Shown here: piece by piece, positions 25,035 to 31,313 of the stretch
How positions within the stretch are numbered: the stretch's first letter is position 1
How the letters are laid out: each line of letters starts with the position of its first letter
Origin: a virus
Reading direction: 5' to 3' (one strand)
Virus record (IMG/VR): IMGVR_UViG_3300048583_000302
Span: 1 to 49,817 of that record
DNA: 49,817 bases
Notes under the pieces: model-generated
Seen by the model: the letters and a program-made list of their open reading frames with translations, nothing else
The model's database searches: none
Told to the model about the DNA's origin: nothing
Program-made: the position numbers and the translations under genes

Positions 25035-25376
25035 ATGACCGACACCCCCCACGATTGCAACGCCACCCACGACGAAGCCCATGACAAGCTGGTCGAAGGC
25101 TTCGTTGACACCGCGCTCGACACCCTCGCCGAGCAGGGAAAGGCGCACAACCTGTGCCCTGCGGCCATCGACGCCGAGGTGGTCATCAAGGTGCTGAACA
25201 ACATGGCATCCAACTGCCCGACGCCGGACGAGTTCATCAAGCTGCTGTGCATGGTGCTGCCGCCCGCGACCGGCATCCTCATCACGTCACTCGAATACCA
25301 ACTCGCAGGTGGACTGGTCGACGTGGATACTGTCGAGGGCATGCCTGCTCCCTCATCCGATGAGAGCGTCCACTGA
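25035..25376 (+). CDS. Acidic hypothetical protein
   Basis: 113 aa from an ATG at 25035 (GGAGA upstream). Acidic and helical (HDKLVEGFVDTALDTLAEQG, AEVVIKVLNNMASN, DEFIKLLCMVLPPATGILI) with an acidic tail. No known motif. Small acidic phage proteins can be DNA mimics, but nothing here shows that. Its TGA overlaps the ATG of the methyltransferase gene, so the two are probably co-translated. Confidence 0.65.
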   Translation: MTDTPHDCNATHDEAHDKLVEGFVDTALDTLAEQGKAHNLCPAAIDAEVVIKVLNNMASNCPTPDEFIKLLCMVLPPATGILITSLEYQLAGGLVDVDTVEGMPAPSSDESVH

Positions 25377-25933
25377 TGAGCAAGCGCACCACGACAACAT
25401 CGGCGGATACCAACCCCCAAAATTATTGGCCCACGCCGCGCGAGGCCATCACGCCGCTCGGTATGTCCTCGCAGTTTCAGGTCGATATGTTCACCAGCGC
25501 CAACAAGTTCGTCGAGCCGTGTGCGGGCGACGGGCGGTTGATGGACGTGCTGCTGGCCAAGGGGCTGAAATGCCAGACGGCCATCGACATAAACCCCCGG
25601 CGCGGCGACATTGACGTTGGCGACGCGCGGACGCTCGCCGGGCTGTCGGCGCACGTTCCTGTCGTCACCAACCCGCCGTGGGCGCGCAAGCTGCTCGAAC
25701 CCATCCTGACGAACCTGCTCGGTCAGTCGACGCTGTGGCTGCTGCTGCCGCTGGATTACCTGTCGAACCAATGGACGGGATTTGCCGTGAAGCACGTCAA
25801 CGTCATCATCCCCTTGGGGCGGGTGTCGTGGCTCGACAATGGCAAGGGCGGCATGGACAATTCGGCGTGGTTTCGCTTCGCCATCAACCCGCAGAGCGTC
25901 GTCGTTCCCCGGCGAAAGAAAGGCACGAAATGA
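25376..25933 (+). CDS. DNA N6-adenine methyltransferase-like protein
   Basis: 185 aa. S-adenosylmethionine-binding motif I is FVEPCAGDGRL (about residues 44-54), followed by AIDINP (acidic residue at the end of strand 2). The catalytic TNPPW (N99-W102) is the NPPY/W form of amino-methyltransferases. An N-terminal NYWPTPREAITPLG segment resembles the substrate-side helix of phage adenine methyltransferases. At 185 residues it has no separate target-recognition domain, as in small solitary phage enzymes. Likely roles are protection against host restriction or marking of phage DNA. No cognate nuclease is encoded beside it. Confidence 0.85.
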   Translation: MSKRTTTTSADTNPQNYWPTPREAITPLGMSSQFQVDMFTSANKFVEPCAGDGRLMDVLLAKGLKCQTAIDINPRRGDIDVGDARTLAGLSAHVPVVTNPPWARKLLEPILTNLLGQSTLWLLLPLDYLSNQWTGFAVKHVNVIIPLGRVSWLDNGKGGMDNSAWFRFAINPQSVVVPRRKKGTK

Positions 25934-26154
25934 GCACCCCCACCGCCACCCACGTCGTCAAGGTGCAGCGCCCCTTGAACAACCCCCACGACCCTTGGCT
26001 GGTCTATGCACAGGGCCGGGTGATGGCCTTGCAGCAGCTTCCCACGGAGAATATGCGCCGATTGATGGGCGACCGCGACCGGGCGTTCTTCGAAGCCTAT
26101 CTGGCCGATGGCCGGTGGGTCATCACTGCGCCGGTTGCGGAGCAGGGCTGGTGA
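25930..26154 (+). CDS. Small hypothetical protein
   Basis: 74 aa from an ATG overlapping the methyltransferase stop (ATGA). Basic-aromatic strand region (THVVKVQRPL, WLVYAQGRVMAL), a helix (ENMRRLMGDRDRAFFEAYL) and a final strand (GRWVITAPV). Unknown family. Its TGA overlaps the GTG of the next gene. Confidence 0.65.
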   Translation: MSTPTATHVVKVQRPLNNPHDPWLVYAQGRVMALQQLPTENMRRLMGDRDRAFFEAYLADGRWVITAPVAEQGW

Positions 26155-26474
26155 GCGCGCATCGTTCGGCTATTCGCAACGACCACATCGAGTATTGCTT
26201 CTGGCTGACGTTCGATGCCACCGGCGGCGTCCGCATGACCCGCAACCCGCCTGCGATGCAACGCGGAGAGCGCGCCATGTCGCTCGTCACCAAGCTGCCC
26301 AAGAGCCTGTTCACCACCCCCACCCTGTCGGCCAGCATCGTGCTGACCGATGAAGGTGTCGGGCAGATGACCATCGACGTGGAAGCCGCCAACGCGGCGA
26401 TACGGCAGGCACTCGGCGTCGACATCGACCTGCGTATCACCCCCAACCCCACAACCCCTGACGGAGAAGCCTGA
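26151..26474 (+). CDS. Conserved small phage protein of unknown function
   Basis: 107 aa from a GTG at 26151 in a GTGA overlap, with AGGG upstream. Strand-rich: IEYCFWLTFDATGGVRMTRNPPAM, GERAMSLVTKLPKSLFTTPTLSASIVL, then a helix (VEAANAAIRQALGVDI). The YcfWLTFD..GgvrmtR.pp......Er arrangement followed by LPKSLF.TP.L recurs in small proteins of other phages; no function is known to me. Coupled to both neighbours. Confidence 0.7.
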   Translation: MSAHRSAIRNDHIEYCFWLTFDATGGVRMTRNPPAMQRGERAMSLVTKLPKSLFTTPTLSASIVLTDEGVGQMTIDVEAANAAIRQALGVDIDLRITPNPTTPDGEA

Positions 26475-26878
26475 TGGCCATGAACAAAGCCGAACAGAAG
26501 ATGCTGAAAGGCGCTCGCATCGACGCTGCCCTGCGCTGGCCGACGTTCGATGAACCGGTGCCGATTACCCGCGAGGAAGCCAAGACGATGGAGTCAGCTT
26601 CGTTGGGGTCGGCGTGGACGCGGCGGGTCATTCCGGCGTTCTTCATCAATGCCTACAACGGCACCATCCACAAGGGGTGGCTCGACCAAGACGGTCATCA
26701 CCACTGTCGCCAAGACCCGGAACTGACCGGTCGGGGCAGCGTATCCCGCGATTGGGGTGCGGGCTACCGCACCTTCGGCGAAGCCTATCGCGCCTTGCGC
26801 TGGCGGATGTGCCGGGACATGGCGGAGAAGCTGTATGCCCTCGACGAGCGCGAACACACTGAAACCCTTAGCCACTAG
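26474..26878 (+). CDS. Hypothetical protein
   Basis: 134 aa from an ATG at 26474 (GGAGA upstream; overlaps the previous TGA). N-terminal helix (KAEQKMLKGARIDAAL), central AFFINAYNGTIHKGWLDQDGHHHC with four clustered histidines and a cysteine, and a basic-aromatic helix (EAYRALRWRMCRDMAEKLYAL). The His/Cys cluster may bind metal, but no known fold is recognised. It ends three bases before the parS-like site. Confidence 0.6.
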   Translation: MAMNKAEQKMLKGARIDAALRWPTFDEPVPITREEAKTMESASLGSAWTRRVIPAFFINAYNGTIHKGWLDQDGHHHCRQDPELTGRGSVSRDWGAGYRTFGEAYRALRWRMCRDMAEKLYALDEREHTETLSH

Positions 26879-26881
26879 GAT

Positions 26882-26897
26882 TGTTCCACGTGAAACA
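26882..26897. promoter_or_regulatory. parS: parS-like site (chromosomal ParB-binding consensus)
   Basis: TGTTCCACGTGAAACA matches the bacterial parS consensus TGTTNCACGTGAAACA at every defined position. It lies between the gene ending at 26878 and the exonuclease coding region, overlapping that gene's GTG start (26890). No parA or parB is encoded in the window, so any ParB bound here should come from the host or a co-resident replicon. Coding constraint cannot explain it, because its first eight bases precede the start codon. It is the only full match I found. Confidence 0.85.
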
Positions 26898-27498
26898 TTG
26901 TATGCTCGACATCGAAACGCTCGGCACCGCGCCGGGCTGCCCTGTTCTCGCCATCGGCGCGGTCATGTTTGACCCGCTTGTTGGACAGCTTGGGGAGACC
27001 TTCTATACCAACCTCGAAACCTATACGCAGGTGGAAGCCGGACTTATCACCGACCCCAAGACGGTGGCGTGGTGGGGTGAGCAGTCGCCTGCCGCGCAGG
27101 CTCGACTGCACAACCCCCCGAAGGAAGGTGCATACAACGGCTTCTCGCTGTTCCGCCGTTATCTGATGCAGCAGGGCGCACAGCATTTGTGGGGGCATGG
27201 TGCGGGCTTCGACCAGCCCATCTTGCGCCGGGCAATGGGAGCCTTTGGCCTCGACCTGCCCTGCGAGTTCTGGAACGACCGCGATACCCGCACCCTCTAC
27301 GCGCTGGCCGGGGTAGCGCCCGTCCGCCACAAAGGGGTTCACCACGACGCCCTTGTCGACGCCCTCAACCAGACCCACGCGGTATTTGAAGCCTATGCCA
27401 GCTTGGGGCTGACTTCCCACGGCTTCATGGAGCGCCTTCGCATGGTGCTGCGCTACAACCACACCGGCAAGTTCTATCCCGAAATGGAGACCCTGTAA
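26890..27498 (+). CDS. DEDDh 3'-5' exonuclease
   Basis: 202 aa from a GTG at 26890, nine bases after AGGA; alternatives are TTG 26881 (abuts the Shine-Dalgarno) and ATG 26902 (too far from it). Exonuclease motifs: MLDIETLG (D7, E9), WGHGAGFDQPIL (D108) and HHDALVDA (H152, D157), the H-x4-D form of the DEDDh/RNase T/DnaQ group and like T4 DexA in size. Acts on single-strand or 3' DNA or RNA ends. The polymerase at 139-2049 already has its own proofreading domain, so this stand-alone enzyme more likely serves host nucleic-acid turnover or recombination. The parS-like site overlaps its start. Confidence 0.88.
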   Translation: MKHCMLDIETLGTAPGCPVLAIGAVMFDPLVGQLGETFYTNLETYTQVEAGLITDPKTVAWWGEQSPAAQARLHNPPKEGAYNGFSLFRRYLMQQGAQHLWGHGAGFDQPILRRAMGAFGLDLPCEFWNDRDTRTLYALAGVAPVRHKGVHHDALVDALNQTHAVFEAYASLGLTSHGFMERLRMVLRYNHTGKFYPEMETL

Positions 27499-27773
27499 TG
27501 AGCAACGCTGTCATCAACCCGAACCCGATGCTGCCGCCGTGGAGCGAGCGGCAAATGCACGAGACCAATGCCCGCATCGCGGCGCTCGAAGCCTTCGCCT
27601 GCGACGTGCTGCGCTCGCAGACCTTCACCGCCTATGGCACGGTGCAGGCCGACGGCAGCCGCAAGGATGAACCCCGGCGCACCCCCTTGGGCAACCAAGC
27701 GGCACGTATCCTCGGCCTGCCGGAGCACCCGACCAAAGGGGGGCTGGACACGACGCTGGACACCATCGCATGA
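27498..27773 (+). CDS. Hypothetical protein
   Basis: 91 aa from an ATG overlapping the exonuclease stop (TAATG). A Pro-rich start, one helix (HETNARIAALEAFACDVLRSQ), and a basic Pro/Gly-rich second half without secondary-structure pattern. Unknown. Its TGA overlaps the start of the 37-residue membrane peptide. Confidence 0.6.
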   Translation: MSNAVINPNPMLPPWSERQMHETNARIAALEAFACDVLRSQTFTAYGTVQADGSRKDEPRRTPLGNQAARILGLPEHPTKGGLDTTLDTIA

Positions 27774-27883
27774 ACGGCCTGACCCGCATGGAAATCATCA
27801 CCGCCGTCCTCGGCGGTGCGGTCGGCGGCGCGCTGTTCATCAGCGGCTTCAAGCTGCTCGCCTATGTGTTGAGGCACTGGTGA
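27770..27883 (+). CDS. 37-residue single-pass membrane peptide
   Basis: The reading frame ATG 27770 to TGA 27883 encodes 37 residues that are almost entirely one membrane segment (IITAVLGGAVGGALFISGF then KLLAYVL), with a short N-terminus and a basic RHW C-terminus. Start and stop overlap both neighbours (ATGA, TGATG), so it fits exactly into the coupled chain, which is the main support. GxxxG-like spacing in the segment could support oligomers. Function unknown; candidates are a membrane-stress or superinfection-exclusion peptide or a small holin-like peptide. Confidence 0.65.
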   Translation: MNGLTRMEIITAVLGGAVGGALFISGFKLLAYVLRHW

Positions 27884-28278
27884 TGGCAGCGTTGCAGGAA
27901 ACCATCGCCACGTTCATTCGCGCCTACCACCGCACGGTCGACGACCGTGCAGGGCCGAACACGATACACCACGGCGAGGCAGCGGCGGCAGCCGCCATCA
28001 TCGACTTTCTCAAGTCCAACCCCGAGCACCTGTTCAAGGCCGATATGTTTTGGGACGCTGGATGCCCCGAGGAGCCTATCGACGACCTTGCCGACGTTCG
28101 GGACAACACCGGCTATGAGGAAATCACCGAAGTCTGGCGGGGGCTGCGGCTGCCAACCATCTTCGTGGCGTGGGTCGCACCGCGCGACGACAGCGACGAG
28201 CCGGTCTACATCCAAGCGGACAGCCTTGCCGAAGCGGAGCGCCTTATCAACGTCGAACTCGCCAGCCGGGAATCCTGA
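27883..28278 (+). CDS. Hypothetical protein
   Basis: 131 aa from an ATG at 27883. N-terminal helices with a histidine pair (TIHHGEAAAAAAIIDFLKSNPEHLF), then an acidic middle (DLADVRDNTGYEEITEVW) and strands (PTIFVAWVAPRD, EPVYIQADS) with a final helix. Unknown family. It is the last gene of the coupled run that began at 25035; a dispersed palindrome and a promoter follow. Confidence 0.65.
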   Translation: MAALQETIATFIRAYHRTVDDRAGPNTIHHGEAAAAAAIIDFLKSNPEHLFKADMFWDAGCPEEPIDDLADVRDNTGYEEITEVWRGLRLPTIFVAWVAPRDDSDEPVYIQADSLAEAERLINVELASRES

Positions 28279-28280
28279 CC

Positions 28281-28292
28281 CGTATTAATACG
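28281..28292. promoter_or_regulatory. Dispersed palindrome CGTATTAATACG
   Basis: Two bases after a stop codon and only 4 bp upstream of the -35 box of a good sigma70-like promoter (28297-28325). Its position suits an activator or repressor site acting on that promoter. Confidence 0.82.
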
Positions 28293-28296
28293 AACC

Positions 28297-28325
28297 TTGA
28301 ACGGCCGCTTAACCGGGCGTATCAT
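28297..28325 (+). promoter_or_regulatory. Sigma70-like promoter for the exported-protein genes
   Basis: TTGAAC (28297-28302), a 17-bp spacer, TATCAT (28320-28325, five of six to TATAAT). The predicted transcription start is near 28332, about 20 bases before the Shine-Dalgarno of the gene at 28353. It is the best canonical promoter I found in the window. The palindrome at 28281 abuts it. Confidence 0.65.
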
Positions 28326-28352
28326 GCGCCGAACCCCCGAAAGGAACCACCG

Positions 28353-29084
28353 ATGAAAACCCTTGTGCTCCTCGCCCTGCTGGCTGCCACGCCGCTGGCG
28401 GCGCAGACCGCCACGACCAATGCCACCACCAACAGCGCCAGCAACGCGAACGCCAACAGCGGCTCGTTCTCCGGCTCGGCCTCGAACAGCGACCAGTCGC
28501 AGGGTCAGAACCAAGGCCAGTCGCAGGGTCAGACCCTGACCTCGACGCAGGGGCAGGCGGCGACGCAGGCCAACGGCCAGAGCATCATCTTCAACACGCC
28601 GCCGCAGCGCGAAAAGACCACGACCGAAATCATGGCGAACAGCAACGTGCCGCTGGCGGCTGCGGTCAGCTTCTCATCCGACTATTGTGGGGGCACCGCT
28701 TCGGCGGGCGTCAGCACGTCCATCGGGTTCAGCGTCGGCGGAGCCAAGCCGGTCATGGACAGCAACTGCCAGTCGCTGCGCCGGGCCGAGAAGTTCAGCA
28801 TCGTCGCCGCCACCGCGCACAACATGGGCCAGAAGGAATGGGCGACCAAGCTGCTGTCCATGTCCATTTGGGAACTGTGCATGAGCGAGGAAAACGACAG
28901 CCGCGCCGATGGCGACCGTCAGCCGAGCACCCGGAACGCCTGCGGCAAACTCGGTCTCTATGGCGACCAGCCGTTTCCGGCAGCCTCGCCCGCGTCGATG
29001 CCCGGCACCCCGGAAGCCAAGGCCGCGAGCGCCATCGTCACCGGGCAGCGCGAGGAGCAGGCACGACTCGCCGCCGCTCGCTAA
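28353..29084 (+). CDS. Exported Ser/Asn/Gln-rich phage protein
   Basis: 243 aa from an ATG at 28353 (GAAAGGAA upstream). A clear Sec signal peptide (MKTLVLLALLAATPLAAQ, cleavage after AAQ) is followed by a low-complexity region of Thr, Asn, Ser, Gly and Gln to about residue 75. The globular C-terminus has four cysteines (DYCGG, SNCQS, ELCMS, NACGK) that could form two disulphides in the periplasm. The SxDyC.G..s.G.S...GfS.G.....D..C..lrr pattern occurs in exported proteins of other phages; function unknown. Headed by its own promoter, it forms a pair with the next exported protein. Confidence 0.8.
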   Translation: MKTLVLLALLAATPLAAQTATTNATTNSASNANANSGSFSGSASNSDQSQGQNQGQSQGQTLTSTQGQAATQANGQSIIFNTPPQREKTTTEIMANSNVPLAAAVSFSSDYCGGTASAGVSTSIGFSVGGAKPVMDSNCQSLRRAEKFSIVAATAHNMGQKEWATKLLSMSIWELCMSEENDSRADGDRQPSTRNACGKLGLYGDQPFPAASPASMPGTPEAKAASAIVTGQREEQARLAAAR

Positions 29085-29152
29085 CCGTTTCCCTGTTCGT
29101 GTTGGGGTCACGCGGGCAGGGTAATCTCCGACCCTTTGCAAAGGAAACCACC

Positions 29153-29545
29153 ATGAAGAACATCCTCTCGTTCATCGTCGGCGTCGCGCTGGCATTTGCT
29201 TCGGTTCCGGCTGCCGCCGTCGACCTCGGCGTCGCCATCCTCAACAGCGGCTCGGGTTCGGCCTCGTCGGTCGGCTCGGCTTCACAGGGCGGCTCGCTGT
29301 CGGCCATCGCGGGCATCACCGCGCAGGGTTCGCAGGCATCGGCCAACAACGCTGGTGCTGCGGGCACTGTTGTCAGTGGCAACAACACCTTCGCGTTCAG
29401 TGGCAGCACCGGTTCCACGGCGCAGTCGGGCTTCTCGGCCTCGCTCGGTGCCGCGACCAGCGTCAACCAGAACCTCGGAACGCAGCAGGGGCTGGCCACC
29501 GGCGTCAACGCGCTGTCGGCACAGTATATTTTTCTCCAGCCGTAA
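29153..29545 (+). CDS. Small exported Gly/Ser/Ala-rich protein
   Basis: 130 aa from an ATG at 29153 (AAAGGAAA upstream, itself inside the palindrome CCTTTGCAAAGG). Sec signal peptide MKNILSFIVGVALAFASVPAAA. The mature part is low-complexity Gly, Ser, Ala, Asn and Gln with loose repeats (GSGSASSVGSASQGGS, QGSQASANNAGAAG, FAFSGSTGST), no charge clusters and no cysteine. Such sequence suits a beta-helical or amyloid-like surface polymer, but this is not demonstrated. Followed by a strong terminator. Confidence 0.75.
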   Translation: MKNILSFIVGVALAFASVPAAAVDLGVAILNSGSGSASSVGSASQGGSLSAIAGITAQGSQASANNAGAAGTVVSGNNTFAFSGSTGSTAQSGFSASLGAATSVNQNLGTQQGLATGVNALSAQYIFLQP

Positions 29546-29569
29546 GCCCTTTGCCCCTTGGGCTTGCAG

Positions 29570-29604
29570 GAAACCCCCGGTGGCGACACCGGGGGTTTCT
29601 TTTT
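29570..29604. terminator. Strong intrinsic terminator, convergent
   Basis: A 13-bp perfect stem (GAAACCCCCGGTG at 29570-29582, loop GCGA, complement at 29587-29599) is followed by TTTTT on the plus strand. It closes the exported-protein transcript. The minus-strand lysis/tail operon ends at 29607 just beyond, so the stem may serve both directions. Confidence 0.92.
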
Positions 29605-29606
29605 GC

Positions 29607-29780
29607 CTACGCGCCGTCGGTGCCGTCGGAGTCCCCGGTGCAGTCCGTGCCGGTGGTTTCCGGCTCCGGCTCCGGCTCCGGCTCCGGGTCGGGCGGGATT
29701 TCGGGTTCGACGCCGACCGGCGGCGGGGTGCCATTGCTCTGGTTGCGGCCCCGGCGGTGCAGTCCTTCCTGTGAGCGCAT
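29607..29780 (-). CDS. 57-residue Pro-Glu repeat protein
   Basis: ATG at 29780 with AGGAG seven bases upstream. A basic N-terminus (RSQEGLHRRGRNQ) is followed by a run of Pro-Glu dipeptides (about residues 29-41) and an acidic Thr/Gly/Asp tail. The Pro-Glu run will be a stiff extended rod. Function unknown. It is the last gene of the minus-strand lysis and tail operon, ending next to the terminator. Confidence 0.6.
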   Translation of the reverse strand: MRSQEGLHRRGRNQSNGTPPPVGVEPEIPPDPEPEPEPEPETTGTDCTGDSDGTDGA

Positions 29781-29790
29781 GGTCGTTCTC

Positions 29791-30036
29791 CTATTTGCGT
29801 GGCGGGCCGAAGCCCCGCCCTTTGCCATGGGCGGATTTGCCCGGTGATTTGCCGTCGATGCGGGTTCTGTCCCACCCCTTGCCGACCTTCGGCTTGGACA
29901 AGACCTTGGCGACGACCGCACGTTCTTTCGGCGGGCGTTTCAGCTTGGCCTTGGCGGCGCTGGCCGTCTCGGCATGAATCCCTGTATTTCTGACCTTGCC
30001 TGTCGCCCGGTCTTTGAAGAAAAACAGCTTCGCCAT
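29791..30036 (-). CDS. Small basic protein
   Basis: 81 aa from an ATG at 30036 that overlaps the holin-like gene's stop. Strongly basic (KLFFFKDRATGKVRN, then AAKAKLKRPPKERAVVAKVL, and a Lys/Gly-rich tail with GKSAHGKGRGFG). No cysteine or membrane segment. It could bind DNA or be a virion-packaged peptide. Other short basic proteins sit in the capsid cluster (41674-43771). Confidence 0.65.
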   Translation of the reverse strand: MAKLFFFKDRATGKVRNTGIHAETASAAKAKLKRPPKERAVVAKVLSKPKVGKGWDRTRIDGKSPGKSAHGKGRGFGPPRK

Positions 30037-30245
30037 CAGTCCTCGGTCTCCGACTTATTGATGCGGTTGAGCAACGCAAACACGGTGCCGAGACCTTCTC
30101 TTATCCAGACCCCGATGACAAGGCCAAGCGCCTCGCCGTCGATTTGCTTGTAGAATATCAGCCACGCCGTCAGGACGAACGCCAGCACCACCAGAAGGTA
30201 GGTGAGGATGGTCGCTGACCAGAACCGACGGCTTGGGCTGCTCAC
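30036..30245 (-). CDS. Putative holin
   Basis: 69 aa from an ATG at 30245. Two hydrophobic segments: residues 10-32 (ILTYLLVVLAFVLTAWLIFY) and about 40-58 (LGLVIGVWIREGLGTVFALL, interrupted by RE). The C-terminus is charged (INKSETED). Size, two-segment layout and overlap with the M15 endolysin gene are typical of class II holins, which form membrane holes at a set time. The charged residues in the second segment are a caveat. Confidence 0.7.
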   Translation of the reverse strand: MSSPSRRFWSATILTYLLVVLAFVLTAWLIFYKQIDGEALGLVIGVWIREGLGTVFALLNRINKSETED

Positions 30246-30907
30246 GGTCGGATGATGCCACGCTGGTAGCCGCTGGTGCCGCTGAAATGGGTGAGCAGGT
30301 CGCGGCGCAGCCGGTTGGCACGGAATGACACATGGACGAAGCCCGCTGCCGGGTTGCCACGCACCTGCGCAGTCAGGATAAGCTGGTCGAACGGCAGGTG
30401 CTGGCGGATGACTTCGGCCACGTCAAAGGGGTTCATGCCGGACACCTGAATGTCGGCAGCCTCGCCGATGAGGTGCTGGCTGCCCGCAGCGCCGCCCACA
30501 GCGCGATTCACCTGTTGGCTGCGATAACCCGACGTGACGCGCACGGCGCGGCCTAGCCTCGTCCGCAGCGGCTGGAGCACGTTGTCGACCAGCACCTGCA
30601 AATTGGCCACCGAAGTCGCCGAAGGGACATTGGGATAGCCCCGTGCCACGGCGGTGTTGCTGTGCGTCAGTTCAGCCAGCGAGAAGTTCTCGGACAGGCG
30701 ACCGGGCGGCAGCGGCTCGGAAGGGGTCAGCGGCGGCAGCGGTGCCAGCGGCGGGTCGCCCGGCTCGTCGAATCCAGTCTCACAATCCGGCTCCAGCATA
30801 TCGAGCGCCGCGTTGACGGCGGCGAGGGTAAGTGGCCCAAACACCCCCGTCTCGTCGATGGACAGGCGGCGTTGCAGGATGCGGATGTCAGCGACAGATG
30901 CAGTCAT
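30242..30907 (-). CDS. M15-family peptidase endolysin
   Basis: 221 aa from an ATG at 30907 (GGGAG upstream). The N-terminal 35 residues (ADIRILQRRLSIDETGVFGPLTLAAVNAAL) resemble half of a peptidoglycan-binding repeat, followed by a Pro-rich linker. The C-terminal M15_3 domain has FSLAELTHS, RVTSGYRSQQVN, GGAAGSQHLIGEAADI (Zn ligands His and Asp near residues 145-152) and FVHVSFR (third ligand His near 190). It should cut peptide cross-links of host peptidoglycan. No signal peptide is seen, so release through the adjacent holin is expected. Confidence 0.9.
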   Translation of the reverse strand: MTASVADIRILQRRLSIDETGVFGPLTLAAVNAALDMLEPDCETGFDEPGDPPLAPLPPLTPSEPLPPGRLSENFSLAELTHSNTAVARGYPNVPSATSVANLQVLVDNVLQPLRTRLGRAVRVTSGYRSQQVNRAVGGAAGSQHLIGEAADIQVSGMNPFDVAEVIRQHLPFDQLILTAQVRGNPAAGFVHVSFRANRLRRDLLTHFSGTSGYQRGIIRP

Positions 30908-31305
30908 GTTGGAACTCCCGGTGGGCGAACCGGCGGCACAGGGCCGGGGTTCGGAGCGAGGACAAAGCCCGAAGGCAGGGGGCGAGGATTCTCGTTGATG
31001 AGCACGGTGTTGCCAAGCCACGCGAAGGTGGCGTCGGGGTGCTCGGTAAACAGCCTGTCGATGCTGGCCTCCAGACGTTCCGGCGTGGCCACGTCGAACA
31101 TCCAACTGTAGAACCCGCCGTCGAGACGAAGGGTGCCGCCGTGGATATTCTTCACCCGGTCGTCGGTCTGGAGTTGCCGCTGCGGCGGCAGCGGCGCACC
31201 ATCCTTCGTGCGCCACTTGCGCGGCGCGAACTCCGGCATCGGCATGACAGGGCACGGCTCCGCCGACGAGAATGGGTTGGGTTTCTTGGTGCGCTTGCGG
31301 GCCAC
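30904..31305 (-). CDS. Hypothetical protein between tail fibre and endolysin
   Basis: 133 aa from a GTG at 31305, five bases after AGGAG. Basic N-terminus, central strands with GGTLRLDGGFYSWMFD and an ATPERLEASIDRLFTEHPDATFAWLGNTVLINE region, and a Pro-rich tail. No recognised family. Position after the tail fibre suits a fibre chaperone or small virion protein, but nothing in the sequence proves it. The stop overlaps the endolysin start. Confidence 0.65.
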   Translation of the reverse strand: MARKRTKKPNPFSSAEPCPVMPMPEFAPRKWRTKDGAPLPPQRQLQTDDRVKNIHGGTLRLDGGFYSWMFDVATPERLEASIDRLFTEHPDATFAWLGNTVLINENPRPLPSGFVLAPNPGPVPPVRPPGVPT

Positions 31306-31313
31306 AACGACTC

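Noticed and set aside
29665-29695. Short repeated units (CCGGCT...) that might suggest a CRISPR-like array
   Set aside because: They encode the Pro-Glu run of a 57-residue protein; there are no unique spacers and the repeat is six bases.
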